64,000 nucleotides of DNA from Pseudophaeobacter sp965641885 (GTDB taxonomy: Bacteria; Pseudomonadota; Alphaproteobacteria; Rhodobacterales; Rhodobacteraceae): the NCBI GenBank assembly GCA_965641885.1, contig OZ282574.1, positions 4,588,001 through 4,652,000 of the forward strand, given 5' to 3'. The notes below the pieces were generated by a model that was given only the letters and a program-made list of their open reading frames with translations, was not told where the DNA came from and did no database searches. A program made the position numbers and the translations under genes. Below, in pieces: positions 1 to 8,018 of the stretch; position 1 is the first letter of the stretch; each line of letters begins with the position of its first letter.

Positions 1-292
1 CGATCTGTTCCAGGGCGCGCTGATCGGCCTTGTAAAACACCCAGTTCTTGATCTTTTTTGAGCTGACAAGCCCGGCCTGTTCCAGGGTCTTCATATGGCT
101 GGTGACAGTAGGCTGGCTGAGCCCCACCTTGTCGGTGATAAATCCGACGCAGACGCCATCCTCCACCAGGTCGCCATCGCGTTGCGGCGGAAAATGGCGC
201 TCGGGGTCGAGCAGCCAATCCATGATCTGCACCCGATGCGGGTTGGCCAGGGCACGCAGGGCCGGCAGGGTACTGAGGAGGGGGCTTTTCAT
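1..292 (-). CDS. ArsR-family transcriptional regulator (3' end cut by the window edge)
   Basis: About 97 codons are visible, read leftwards from the ATG at 290-292 and running off the window. The protein has the compact winged-helix pattern of ArsR/SmtB regulators: an N-terminal helix (LPALRALANPHRVQIMDWLL, residues 9-28), then the helix-turn-helix GLSQPTVTSHMKTLEQAGLV at about 60-80 and the start of the wing. No vicinal cysteine metal site is seen in the visible part. It diverges from a PLP-dependent decarboxylase gene with only about 60 AT-rich bases between the starts, so it probably controls itself and that enzyme. The ligand cannot be told from the sequence. Confidence 0.85.
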   Translation of the reverse strand, partial: MKSPLLSTLPALRALANPHRVQIMDWLLDPERHFPPQRDGDLVEDGVCVGFITDKVGLSQPTVTSHMKTLEQAGLVSSKKIKNWVFYKADQRALEQI

Positions 293-351
293 ATAGTATA
301 ATTTCAATATAGATTGTTTTCGATATGGAATCACATCCGGGAGAGACTGCC

Positions 352-1710
352 ATGAATGAGATTGAGTTGCTACAGGAAGCCGATCGACGGGCGCGTGATT
401 ATGTGGCGGGCGCGGATGCGCGCCGGGTCTTTCCGGCTGATGCGGAAATCACCGCGCTCTCTGGTTTTGACGAACCCCTGCCCACGCAGGGCCATGCCGC
501 AGCCGAGACAATCGCCCTGATGGATGATCTCGGCTCTCCTGCCACGGTGGCCTCAAATGGGCCAAACTATTTTGGCTTTGTCATTGGTGCCAGCCTGCCG
601 GTCGCAGCCGCAGCCGAGCGTCTGGCACTGGCCTGGGATCAATGTGCCTCGACCGAGGACGGCAGCCCAGCAGCCTATGCCATTGAACGGCAGGCCAGCA
701 AATGGCTGCTCGACATCCTCGATTTGCCAGAGCAGAGCGCGGTGGCCTTTGGCACCTCTGCCACCGCATGTGGATTGAGCTGTCTGGCGGCCGCGCGGGC
801 TGAGCTTTTGGCGCGACAGGGCTGGGATGTGGTCAATGATGGCCTAGCCGGCGCCCCCGAGGTGCGGGTGATTGTCGCCGCCAGCACCCATGTCACGATC
901 CGCAAGGCGCTGCAGGTTCTGGGCTTTGGCTGGAGCCGGGTGATCAAGGCACCGGTGGATGACAAGGGGCGCATTCTACCGGATGAGCTGCCCGAGATGG
1001 ATGCAAATACGCTGTTGGTGCTGCAGGCGGGTGAGGTGAACACTGGAGAGTTCGACCAGTTTTCCGAGATCATTCCCCGCGCCAAGGCGGCGGGCGCCTG
1101 GGTGCATGTGGATGGCGCCTTTGGTCTCTGGGCGCGGGCTGCCCCTGTGTTGCGGCACCTCACGACGGGCATTGAGGGTGCGGACAGTTGGACCACCGAC
1201 GGGCATAAATGGCTCAACACGCCCTATGATGGCGCCATGGCGATCTGTCGCGACCCTGAGGCGCTGGCGCGGGTGATGAACAGTGATGCGGCCTATTCCA
1301 GTGCCTCGGCAGAGGCGCAAAAGAACCTGACGCTGGAGTTCTCCCGCCGCGCCCGTGGCATCCCGATCTGGGCCGCCTTGCGCAGCCTTGGCCGCGAGGG
1401 TGTCGCTGATCTGGTGACGCGTCACCATCATCAGGCACAGCGCGTGGCCGTTGAGCTGCAGGCGGCGGGGTTTGAGGTCTTGAACCGGGTGGTGCTCAAT
1501 CAAGTGCTGGTACGCGGGACGGATGACGCTGCCACGCAAGCGATCCTGAGGCAGGCGCAACATAGCGGCACCTCATGGTTTGGCGGTACGGTCTGGCAGG
1601 GACGCCCGGCCTTTCGCATCAGCCTGTCGTCCTTTCGCACCGAGGACAGACATGTGGATGAGCTGATCGCTTTGCTGTGCCGGATTGGTCCCAGTGGCGC
1701 GGGCGCATAG
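352..1710 (+). CDS. PLP-dependent group II decarboxylase family enzyme
   Basis: 452 residues of the pyridoxal-dependent decarboxylase (DDC/GAD/HDC, fold type I) family. The visible active-site landmarks are a histidine that would stack on the cofactor (STHVTIRKA, H180), the HVDGAFG aspartate (D254) and the Schiff-base lysine in DGHKWLNTPYD (K286). The family decarboxylates aromatic amino acids, glutamate, aspartate or 2,4-diaminobutyrate; the substrate here is not evident, and some members act as aldehyde or cysteine lyases. The start at 352 is chosen over an in-frame ATG at 325 because GGGAGAG lies 7-13 bases before it. It diverges from an ArsR regulator, the likely controller. Confidence 0.85.
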   Translation: MNEIELLQEADRRARDYVAGADARRVFPADAEITALSGFDEPLPTQGHAAAETIALMDDLGSPATVASNGPNYFGFVIGASLPVAAAAERLALAWDQCASTEDGSPAAYAIERQASKWLLDILDLPEQSAVAFGTSATACGLSCLAAARAELLARQGWDVVNDGLAGAPEVRVIVAASTHVTIRKALQVLGFGWSRVIKAPVDDKGRILPDELPEMDANTLLVLQAGEVNTGEFDQFSEIIPRAKAAGAWVHVDGAFGLWARAAPVLRHLTTGIEGADSWTTDGHKWLNTPYDGAMAICRDPEALARVMNSDAAYSSASAEAQKNLTLEFSRRARGIPIWAALRSLGREGVADLVTRHHHQAQRVAVELQAAGFEVLNRVVLNQVLVRGTDDAATQAILRQAQHSGTSWFGGTVWQGRPAFRISLSSFRTEDRHVDELIALLCRIGPSGAGA

Positions 1711-1742
1711 GGCAGGGCGCGCGTCGCAAGCTGGCGCAGGCC

Positions 1743-2036
1743 TTAACCGGGTGTCGAGCTTCGCGCCAGTTTTGCGGTCCGCGCCAGTGTAGCGGCCTCG
1801 GCACGGTCCAGGCTGGCCAGTGTCTGTTCCAGACTGTCGCCTCTGGCCTTTGTTTTGCGCCAGACGGCGCGGCAGGAGGCCGGGGACCAGGGTAGTTTTG
1901 CCGTCCGCATCCAGAGGCGCAGCGCCTTTGGCAATTGGTCATAGGCCGCCATAGGGTCCTGGCTGCGCTTACGTCGCTTTAAGCCGGTCGTCCCCAGATT
2001 GCTGTGGCGTTTGTGTTGGGGTCGGTTGCGTGGCAT
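1743..2036 (-). CDS. DUF6525-type small basic protein
   Basis: 97 residues, Arg/Lys-rich. The central block MAAYDQLPKALRLWMRTAKL, followed by PWSP and a C-terminal LASLDRAEAATLART, matches what I recall of DUF6525, a small family found in Rhodobacteraceae (general family knowledge, not a search). Function is unknown. There is no signal peptide or membrane segment. It converges with the decarboxylase gene, whose stop is 32 bases away, and is read in the same direction as rpsO, from which it is separated by the rpsO terminator, so it is probably its own unit. An AT-rich stretch at 2041-2070 precedes it. Confidence 0.7.
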   Translation of the reverse strand: MPRNRPQHKRHSNLGTTGLKRRKRSQDPMAAYDQLPKALRLWMRTAKLPWSPASCRAVWRKTKARGDSLEQTLASLDRAEAATLARTAKLARSSTPG

Positions 2037-2135
2037 CTGTATTCATTATGTTATATCGTATCATTTTGTAGCTAGCGCTACGCCTCGCCGGATGCAAGAG
2101 CCAGCATCTGAATGAAGGGACGGGCGCAACAAAAA

Positions 2136-2160
2136 ACGCCCGCTCAAATAGAGCGGGCGT
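2136..2160 (-). terminator. Rho-independent terminator of rpsO
   Basis: A perfect 10-bp stem (ACGCCCGCTC paired with GAGCGGGCGT) around a 5-base loop. On the minus strand it is followed at once by six T residues. It lies 26 bases after the rpsO stop codon. Confidence 0.92.
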
Positions 2161-2185
2161 CTCTGATCACAATGGATCGGTATTC

Positions 2186-2455
2186 TTAGCGACGGATGCC
2201 AAGGCGTTTGATCAGGTCCTGGTAACGGGCCACATCTTTTGACTTGGTGTAGTCCAGCAGCTTACGACGCAGAGCAACCATTTTCAAAAGACCACGACGA
2301 CCGTGGTTGTCTTTTTTGTGGGTTTTGAAGTGCTCGGTCAGGGTGTTGATACGCGATGTCAGCACTGCAACCTGTACTTCGGGCGAACCGGTGTCGCCTT
2401 CTTTGGTTGCGAATTCTTTCATCAGGCGTGTTTTTTCTTCGGCTGTAATCGACAT
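2186..2455 (-). CDS. rpsO: 30S ribosomal protein S15
   Basis: 89 residues, the normal length of S15. It binds the central domain of 16S rRNA and bridges to the large subunit. Family landmarks are TGSPEVQVAVLTSRI at about 22-36, HFKTHKKDNHGRRGLL (43-58) and the ending DLIKRLGIRR. AAAGGAG precedes the ATG. In most proteobacteria rpsO follows truB directly and pnp comes next. Here an RTX gene and a DUF1643 gene sit between truB and rpsO, and a strong terminator plus other genes follow, with no pnp in the visible sequence. Confidence 0.98.
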   Translation of the reverse strand: MSITAEEKTRLMKEFATKEGDTGSPEVQVAVLTSRINTLTEHFKTHKKDNHGRRGLLKMVALRRKLLDYTKSKDVARYQDLIKRLGIRR

Positions 2456-2691
2456 CGGGGTCTCCTTTAAAAGGTTAGAGTGATGGCACAGGCCGGGATG
2501 TCGTCCAGCGCAGGCCCATGGAGTAAGACTGGCCCGAATCTACAAAAGATGCGGTCCAGATGCGGGCATATAGGCGGTATCGCGCGAAAAGGCAAAGGAG
2601 ATCTTCGTATCTGGAAGGCTGCGGCGTTCACGGAGCAGAGGGGTCAAAGCCCAGGCTGCCGTAGTCACGGGGATATTGTCAGTCAGGGATT

Positions 2692-2717
2692 TGGCCACCG
2701 GGATCTGGCCACCGGGA
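2692..2717. repeat. 14-bp-period tandem duplication after the RTX gene
   Basis: TGGCCACCGGGA occurs at 2692-2703 and again at 2706-2717, a period of 14 bp. It lies just beyond the stop codon of the RTX gene (2723-2725, minus strand) and in no gene. It is one of a series of similar duplications at gene 3' ends in this window. Confidence 0.75.
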
Positions 2718-2722
2718 CTTGG

Positions 2723-3877
2723 TCAGTCGGATATATTGCTGCCATTGCCCAAAAGAGCCGCAGACTGGGTATCGACAAGGGCAATGTCCGAAACGCTCAA
2801 CCCTTCGGCGCCAGTGAGGCGCAGAACCTCGGCGCCATTGACCCGGATGACCTGCTGGTCCGCATTTTCCGGATCAGTTTCAACCGAGATTTCGGGCTCT
2901 GCCTCGCCGTCCGGGTTCCAGAAAACCACCAGCTGGTCCTCGGCGCTGTCAAAATCCATCAGCTGAATGGCTTCGCCGCTGCCGCTCAGATCTTCGGCCC
3001 AGATCTGGTCAGCCCCGTCGCCACCGGTCACGATATCGCCAGCCCCGGCCACCAGAGTGTCATCGCCGTCGCCGCCATTCAGGTAGTCGGCATCGGTGCC
3101 ATCATCGGCGCCCCAGACAAGATCATCGCCAGTGCCCCCAAACAGGCTGTCCTGGCCTTCGCCGCCCTGCAGGCTGTCGTTACCGTCATTGCCGTGCAGC
3201 GCGTCATCTCCGGTGCCACCATCCAGGGAATCATCATCCTGACCGCCATGCGCCAGATCCGCCCCGGCGCCGCCCAGAAGGGTATCTGCGCCAAAATGGC
3301 CAAAGAGCCTGTCGTCGCCCTCACCACCATCGAGCGCATCGTCACCATATTCACCGTGCAGCAGATCGTCGCCTGAGCCGCCCGCTACGCTGTCATCACC
3401 ATCCGCGCCATGCAGCGTGTCATCGCCCGCACCACCCGCAAGAGCGTCGTCACCGTCATAGCCGTTCATCTGGTCATGGCCGCCCAGCCCGTCGATTTGA
3501 TCGCCACCCTGAGAGCCGCTGATGATATCGGCCTCGTCAGAGCCCGTCAGATGCTCCCCGGTCAGGACCGGCTGGCCACCCAAACCTGACGTGTCGGTGT
3601 CGCCAGTGCTGACTTCGTCGATGCCTTGACCGACGCCGGGACCAATGAAGTCACAGATGTCCAGATGCTGCTCGACGCCACTGTCCGCACTGCCCTCGCC
3701 TGTACCGTCCAGAAACTCGTCCGCAGGGATCACGGGAATGTCTGTGTCGTCGTTGGGCTGCGTGTCGTCTGCCTCATCCGCAGAGCTGTCATCACTGAAA
3801 TCAAGCAGTGCTGCGCCACCAACGCCCAAGAGGCCCAAAAGGCCCGCCAACCACAACATAGTATTACTCCAAAACAT
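2723..3877 (-). CDS. RTX (hemolysin-type calcium-binding) repeat protein with N-terminal membrane helix
   Basis: 384 residues. An N-terminal hydrophobic helix (LWLAGLLGLLGVGGAALL, 8-25) is followed by an acidic linker (about 27-110) and a block of roughly 18 nonapeptide repeats of the GGxGxDxLx type between about 115 and 280, which fold as a calcium-binding beta-roll. A C-terminal domain of about 100 residues has no recognised motif. RTX proteins are usually exported by type I systems. The membrane helix suggests this one stays attached or uses another route (inference). No type I exporter is nearby. It sits between DUF1643 and rpsO, breaking the usual truB-rpsO neighbourhood. Confidence 0.85.
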   Translation of the reverse strand: MFWSNTMLWLAGLLGLLGVGGAALLDFSDDSSADEADDTQPNDDTDIPVIPADEFLDGTGEGSADSGVEQHLDICDFIGPGVGQGIDEVSTGDTDTSGLGGQPVLTGEHLTGSDEADIISGSQGGDQIDGLGGHDQMNGYDGDDALAGGAGDDTLHGADGDDSVAGGSGDDLLHGEYGDDALDGGEGDDRLFGHFGADTLLGGAGADLAHGGQDDDSLDGGTGDDALHGNDGNDSLQGGEGQDSLFGGTGDDLVWGADDGTDADYLNGGDGDDTLVAGAGDIVTGGDGADQIWAEDLSGSGEAIQLMDFDSAEDQLVVFWNPDGEAEPEISVETDPENADQQVIRVNGAEVLRLTGAEGLSVSDIALVDTQSAALLGNGSNISD

Positions 3878-4037
3878 ACGCGGATCAGGGAGCAGAGGGT
3901 GCGCTGATCCGTGATCAGTGTGCCATATTTGCGTTAATTGTTTCCAAACAAATCGGGAACATCGACTGGCGGCAGTTTGCCGTGCCAGTTCAGAGGGTTA
4001 GGCGGTGCAGCCTCTGTGGTGTGCCGTTATGCCAGCG

Positions 4038-4544
4038 TTAACTCCAAATATCCGGGCTCTGGCTATAGGCGATATAGAGCGGATGTTTGGGGTGGCCATG
4101 CTTGCTGAGACCAAGGTGATGCAGCGGCTTTTCGCGGGCGCGCAGCAGGGTTTCGATTTTGCGCCCCTGATCGCGATGCGCCCCGTGGGTGCCCCAGGCG
4201 CAGATCACCATATCAGCCCAGTCCAGCCCGGCAAGAATTGCGCGCAGGTTGTCTGGACCTTCGGGATCGGGGGCGGCGCGCATCACCTTTGGGTCCGTGG
4301 AGCGGATGGCAAAAATATTGGTGGCTCGAAAGCCGCCAAAACCCAGAGCGCGGGCCCGGCGCTCGCAGCGCTCGATGGTGGGGTCGTTCTGCACCTCGGT
4401 CGCTTTGGAGGGATTCAGCATCACAAACATCACCCGGGGGGAGGCAGGATCCCAAACCCGGGTGAGGCTGTAGCGATAGGTCTCGCAGTCGGAATAGACA
4501 GCGGTGGAGGGCGCATCTCCCTTTGTGTGACTGCGGGTGATCAT
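4038..4544 (-). CDS. DUF1643 domain protein
   Basis: 168 residues covering the whole DUF1643 family: YRYSLTRVWDPASPRVMFVM near residues 22-41, MLNPSKATEVQNDPTIERCE (41-60), then ATNIFAIRSTDP and a C-terminal GLSKHGHPKHPLYI. Function is unknown; members often lie in mobile or nucleic-acid-related loci. The start at 4544 is chosen because AAGGAG sits 7-12 bases upstream; a longer reading into truB has no support. It begins 22 bases after truB ends on the same strand and is likely co-transcribed with it. Confidence 0.85.
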   Translation of the reverse strand: MITRSHTKGDAPSTAVYSDCETYRYSLTRVWDPASPRVMFVMLNPSKATEVQNDPTIERCERRARALGFGGFRATNIFAIRSTDPKVMRAAPDPEGPDNLRAILAGLDWADMVICAWGTHGAHRDQGRKIETLLRAREKPLHHLGLSKHGHPKHPLYIAYSQSPDIWS

Positions 4545-4566
4545 GCGCCTGCTCCTTGCTCTGACT

Positions 4567-5475
4567 TTACTGCACAAAGACCCGGCTGGGGTGCAGCTCA
4601 CCGGCCTTGTAGATGCCGACGGCAACGGCCTTGCCGTCATAGGAGGCCCAGGCCTCATCGCCGTATTCCACGGTCGCGGCCAGCACCATGCCAGGGTTGC
4701 CATTGCGCAGGCGCACAGCCCCTTCGGCGGTGCATTTCAGCTCGGGCAGATCCGCCAGCCCCTCTTCCAGGGGCCGCAAATGGGTGTCGAGCTCTGGGGT
4801 GCGCTCCATCCGCAGGACCTCGTCCAGCGTCAGGCCATCAGCGGCATCAAAGGGGCCGGACCAAACACGGCGCAGCTTTTTGACATGGGCAAAACAGCCA
4901 AGGGCAGCGCCGAGGTCGCGGGCGATTGAGCGGACATAACCACCTTTGCCGCAGGTCATTTCAAGCACCACGTGATCTGCGTCAGGACGGTCGACCAAAA
5001 GCAGCTCTTCGACCCAGAGCGGGCGGGCTGCGATCTCAAAATCCTCGTTGCCGTCGCGTGCCAGTTTATAGGCGCGCTCTCCGTCGATTTTTACGGCTGA
5101 GAACTTTGGCGGCACCTGCTGGATGTCGCCAATAAAGGGCAGCAGCGCCTCTTTGATTTCGGCATCCGAGGGACGCTGATCGCTTTGCGCAATGACTTCA
5201 CCCTCGGCGTCGTCGGTATTGGTGGCCTGACCCAGCCGCACCGTAAAGGTATAGGCCTTCAGCGCGTCCGTAATATAGGGAACCGTCTTGGTGGCCTCGC
5301 CCAGAGCAATGGCAAGCACGCCGGTGGCTTCGGGGTCGAGGGTGCCCGCGTGGCCGGCCTTTTGCGCCTCAAGCGCCCAGCGGACCTTGTTGACGACAGC
5401 GGTCGAGGTCAGCCCGGCGGGTTTATCCACCACCAGCCAGCCAGAAATATCACGCCCTTTGCGTTTGCGTCCCAT
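4567..5475 (-). CDS. truB: tRNA pseudouridine-55 synthase TruB
   Basis: 302 residues. It converts U55 of the tRNA T-loop to pseudouridine. The N-terminal catalytic domain shows GWLVVDKPAGLTST (12-25) and the catalytic aspartate in GHAGTLDPEATGVL (D47), followed by the KAYTFTVRLG strand and the RSIARDLG motif. The C-terminal part is the extended type of alphaproteobacterial TruB. The ATG at 5475 is used; a TTG four codons upstream is in frame but less well placed against GGGGA. It belongs to the minus-strand set rbfA, phosphodiester glycosidase, truB, DUF1643, with a 119-base gap before it. Confidence 0.96.
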   Translation of the reverse strand: MGRKRKGRDISGWLVVDKPAGLTSTAVVNKVRWALEAQKAGHAGTLDPEATGVLAIALGEATKTVPYITDALKAYTFTVRLGQATNTDDAEGEVIAQSDQRPSDAEIKEALLPFIGDIQQVPPKFSAVKIDGERAYKLARDGNEDFEIAARPLWVEELLLVDRPDADHVVLEMTCGKGGYVRSIARDLGAALGCFAHVKKLRRVWSGPFDAADGLTLDEVLRMERTPELDTHLRPLEEGLADLPELKCTAEGAVRLRNGNPGMVLAATVEYGDEAWASYDGKAVAVGIYKAGELHPSRVFVQ

Positions 5476-5594
5476 GTCGTTCCCCAAATTGAAGTGAGGC
5501 GCGCGGCCTAGCCCACAGGGCCTGCCCTGTCAATTGCCAGCGGTATGTGACCCCGGTACGCCGCGCAGCCTCAGTTAGGTTCGGGCAGGTTCAG

Positions 5595-6335
5595 TCAGGG
5601 CTTGTCTGCGGTCACACCAACCACGGGGCCCATCATGAATCCGGCATCAGAGCGGTTGATCTGTGGCGCATGCAGCCGCGAGATATTGCCGTCGAAATAC
5701 AGCGCATTGGGCAGTTTCAGATGATCCCGAAACAGGCTGCCAAACTGATGAAAGGTCACCGCATTGCGCGAGATGGCAAAGACCACACGTCTGCCATCGG
5801 AGGAGGTGCCGACGCCGTTGCGGATATAATAAGAGGTGGAATCGGGCAAAAAGCGTGGATGCAGCGCGCCGTCAATGACCAGCATGGGCCCGGATTGGGT
5901 GGCCGAGGTGCAGCTGGTGCCGCTGTCCCGAAAGGCGAGCGTTTCAAACACATCGGCGCGGCCAGCGCGCAGGCAAAAGACCCCATTGGGCAGCAGGCCA
6001 AAATTGCCCGGCCCGGCATTGGGGATCAGCCGCATCTCTTGTTTGCCATCCTCAACATACAGGCCAACAGGAGCGCGATTGGCGTGATACATGCCGGCAT
6101 TGGTGGCAAAGATCAGCTCTTTACCAGCAGCGGCGAGGGATTTTTCAATGTTTGAGAAGTGGCCGAAAATCTGTTTTTTGTCGTCGCGCAGAAACAGCTG
6201 CAGCTGCTCCTGTGCGGCGTCTACTTCGCATAGGGTGTAGCGACTGCCTTCATAGGCGATATCGCTACACTCCACCGCCCCAACCGCTGGTGCCGCCCAA
6301 AGGGCGCCCAGCAGGATCAGGGCCTTACGAATCAA
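5595..6335 (-). CDS. Secreted phosphodiester glycosidase family protein (DUF2233/NAGPA)
   Basis: 246 residues with a signal peptide (about 1-19, ALWAAPAVGA). The rest is a NAGPA/DUF2233 domain, the fold of the mammalian enzyme that uncovers mannose-6-phosphate; bacterial members cleave phosphodiester-linked sugars or serve in envelope polymer turnover. Typical motifs are ATNAGMYH near residue 78, GNFGLLPNGVF, TQSGPMLVIDG and ALYFDGNISRLHAP near the C-terminus. Its ATG overlaps the rbfA stop by 4 bases, so the two are translationally coupled. Location in the periplasm is inferred from the signal peptide; substrate unknown. Confidence 0.85.
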   Translation of the reverse strand: MIRKALILLGALWAAPAVGAVECSDIAYEGSRYTLCEVDAAQEQLQLFLRDDKKQIFGHFSNIEKSLAAAGKELIFATNAGMYHANRAPVGLYVEDGKQEMRLIPNAGPGNFGLLPNGVFCLRAGRADVFETLAFRDSGTSCTSATQSGPMLVIDGALHPRFLPDSTSYYIRNGVGTSSDGRRVVFAISRNAVTFHQFGSLFRDHLKLPNALYFDGNISRLHAPQINRSDAGFMMGPVVGVTADKP

Positions 6336-6727
6336 TCCTCGAGATCGCGGCGCACCGCGTCCTGTTCCAGCATTTTGCGGGTGGCATCCATCTGGTCATA
6401 GGTCAGATCCAGTTGGAAGCGCAGGTCAGGGGTATATTTCATTCCCAGCTTCTTGCCCGCGAGGGTCCGCAGCTCCCACTTGTTGCGGGCCAGCAGCTTG
6501 AGCAGGTCTTCCTTCCCTTTGCCACCCAGCGGCAGCACAAAAGCGGTTGCGATACGCAGATCGGGCGTGACCCGGACTTCGCCGACAGTGATCGACATAC
6601 GGTTCAGCTCAGGGTCGTGCAGCTCGCCGCGCGACAGCACTTCGGACAGGGTCCGGCGGATCAGCTCGCCGACGCGCAGCTGCCGTTGGGAGGGGGCGCG
6701 CCCCTCTGGAGATTTGTTCTTTGCCAT
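6332..6727 (-). CDS. rbfA: 30S ribosome-binding factor RbfA
   Basis: 131 residues. RbfA is a late 16S rRNA maturation and cold-adaptation factor with a KH-like fold. Family features are RVGELIRRTLSEVLSRGELHD... in the first third, the ITVGEVRVTPDLRIATAFVLPL strand region, and TPDLRFQLDLTYD near residue 105. It is the first gene of the minus-strand run towards truB, and diverges from dapB with about 120 bases between the starts. The coupling of an rRNA maturation factor to a secreted glycosidase through a 4-base overlap is odd but appears in related genomes by my recollection. Confidence 0.96.
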   Translation of the reverse strand: MAKNKSPEGRAPSQRQLRVGELIRRTLSEVLSRGELHDPELNRMSITVGEVRVTPDLRIATAFVLPLGGKGKEDLLKLLARNKWELRTLAGKKLGMKYTPDLRFQLDLTYDQMDATRKMLEQDAVRRDLED

Positions 6728-6849
6728 ATCTTCGATCTATGCCGAAACCAGCCCTTTGCCAAGTCATCGCCAAGCGGGTAGGAGAAAACCAGCAGAGATT
6801 TTGTCGATCCTTTCAATTAACGACTCATGCAAAGACGGGGACCACAGCA

Positions 6850-7659
6850 ATGACCGAGACACCGGGTATCGTGATTACAGGCGCATCAGGCCGTATGGGG
6901 CAGATGCTGATCAAGACGGTTCTGGACAGCGATAAGGCGCGGCTTGTTGGAGCGGTGGAACGCGCGGGGCATGCCTGGATTGGCCAGGATCTGGGGCGCG
7001 CCATGGGCGGCAGTGATATCGGCGTTGTGGTCACCGATGATCCGCTTGAGGCGTTTTCACAGGCGCAGGCGGTGATTGATTTCACCTCGCCCGAGGCGAC
7101 GCTGGCGTTTTCGAAACTGGCGGCGCAGGCGCGGGCAGTACATGTGATTGGCACCACTGGTATGTCAGAGGCGCAGATCGCCCAGCTGGAGCCCGCAGCG
7201 CGCCACGCGGTGATTGTGCGGGCCGGCAATATGAGCCTCGGCGTCAATCTGCTGGTGCAGCTGACCAAAAAGGTTGCCGCGGCGCTGGATGATGATTTTG
7301 ACATCGAAGTGATCGAGGCGCATCACCATCACAAGGTGGACGCGCCCTCGGGCACCGCCCTGATGCTGGGTGAAGCCGCCGCCGAAGGGCGCGGAGTGGT
7401 GCTGTCAGAGGTTTCTGATTCGGGTCGCGATGGCATCACGGGGGCCCGCAGGCGCGGCGATATCGGCTTTAGCGCCATCCGCGGCGGTGATATTGTGGGT
7501 GAACATGACGTGCTGTTTGCTGCCGCTGGTGAGCGCATCGTGTTACGTCACATGGCCACCGACCGCGCCATTTTTTCCCGTGGTGCGCTCAAGGCTGCCT
7601 TGTGGGGTCAGGACAAGGCTCCGGGTGAATATGACATGCTGGATGTGCTTGGGCTGTAA
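6850..7659 (+). CDS. dapB: 4-hydroxy-tetrahydrodipicolinate reductase
   Basis: 269 residues, the usual length. It reduces 4-hydroxy-tetrahydrodipicolinate with NAD(P)H in the diaminopimelate/lysine pathway. The nucleotide-binding glycine motif is GASGRMG (11-17), and the substrate-binding signature EAHHHHKVDAPSGTA spans 156-170 with the catalytic His and Lys. The start at 6850 is chosen over upstream in-frame ATGs (for example 6721, inside the rbfA start region) because family proteins begin at this point and GGGGA precedes it. It is a single gene divergent from rbfA. Confidence 0.97.
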   Translation: MTETPGIVITGASGRMGQMLIKTVLDSDKARLVGAVERAGHAWIGQDLGRAMGGSDIGVVVTDDPLEAFSQAQAVIDFTSPEATLAFSKLAAQARAVHVIGTTGMSEAQIAQLEPAARHAVIVRAGNMSLGVNLLVQLTKKVAAALDDDFDIEVIEAHHHHKVDAPSGTALMLGEAAAEGRGVVLSEVSDSGRDGITGARRRGDIGFSAIRGGDIVGEHDVLFAAAGERIVLRHMATDRAIFSRGALKAALWGQDKAPGEYDMLDVLGL

Positions 7660-7772
7660 TCTGCCGCAAAGCTGCGGATAAAGGCCTCGCGCTGGCCGGG
7701 ATGCAGCGTATAGCGGCGGATTTCCAGAATCACGTTTTGGTCCTCGTCTTGGCCCTCTTGTCAAAGGCGCTG

Positions 7773-8018
7773 CTATTTTCGGTCTGACCGGCAGTCGGTT
7801 TGGCTATAGCGCAGCAGGGCGTTTGCCGTTTCGCGGGCTCTGTCTTCTGATTCGACTGCAAATTGGACCTGTGTGGGGAACTCTAAGCCACCAAGCACCA
7901 GCCTTTCGCGCGCTGCTGTCTTCCCGTTGTAAATCAGATTGAAGGCATAGCCGGCAATTGTCGTGTCGGTCTCAACCGCATCTACAAAGTCAAACAGGGC
8001 AGGCGCATCCGCATGAGG
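7773..8018 (-). pseudogene. In-frame open continuation of the upstream 193-aa gene beyond a TAG stop
   Basis: Immediately after the TAG at 8019-8021 the same minus-strand frame stays open for 81 codons to a TAG at 7773-7775. The translation has ordinary protein composition, starting PHADAPALFDFVDAVETD and including the hydrophobic strand IAGYAFNLIYNG and LEFPTQVQFAVESEDRAR. There is no start codon with a ribosome site at its beginning. The simplest reading is that the stop is a nonsense mutation in a gene of about 275 codons; stop readthrough or a sequencing error are the alternatives. The remaining bases 7660-7772 show nothing I can assign. Confidence 0.55.

Noticed and set aside
2900..3520. 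Regularly spaced short repeats that resemble a CRISPR array
   Set aside because: They are the codons of the RTX nonapeptides in one reading frame, with a 27-bp-like period and no conserved direct repeats or spacers.
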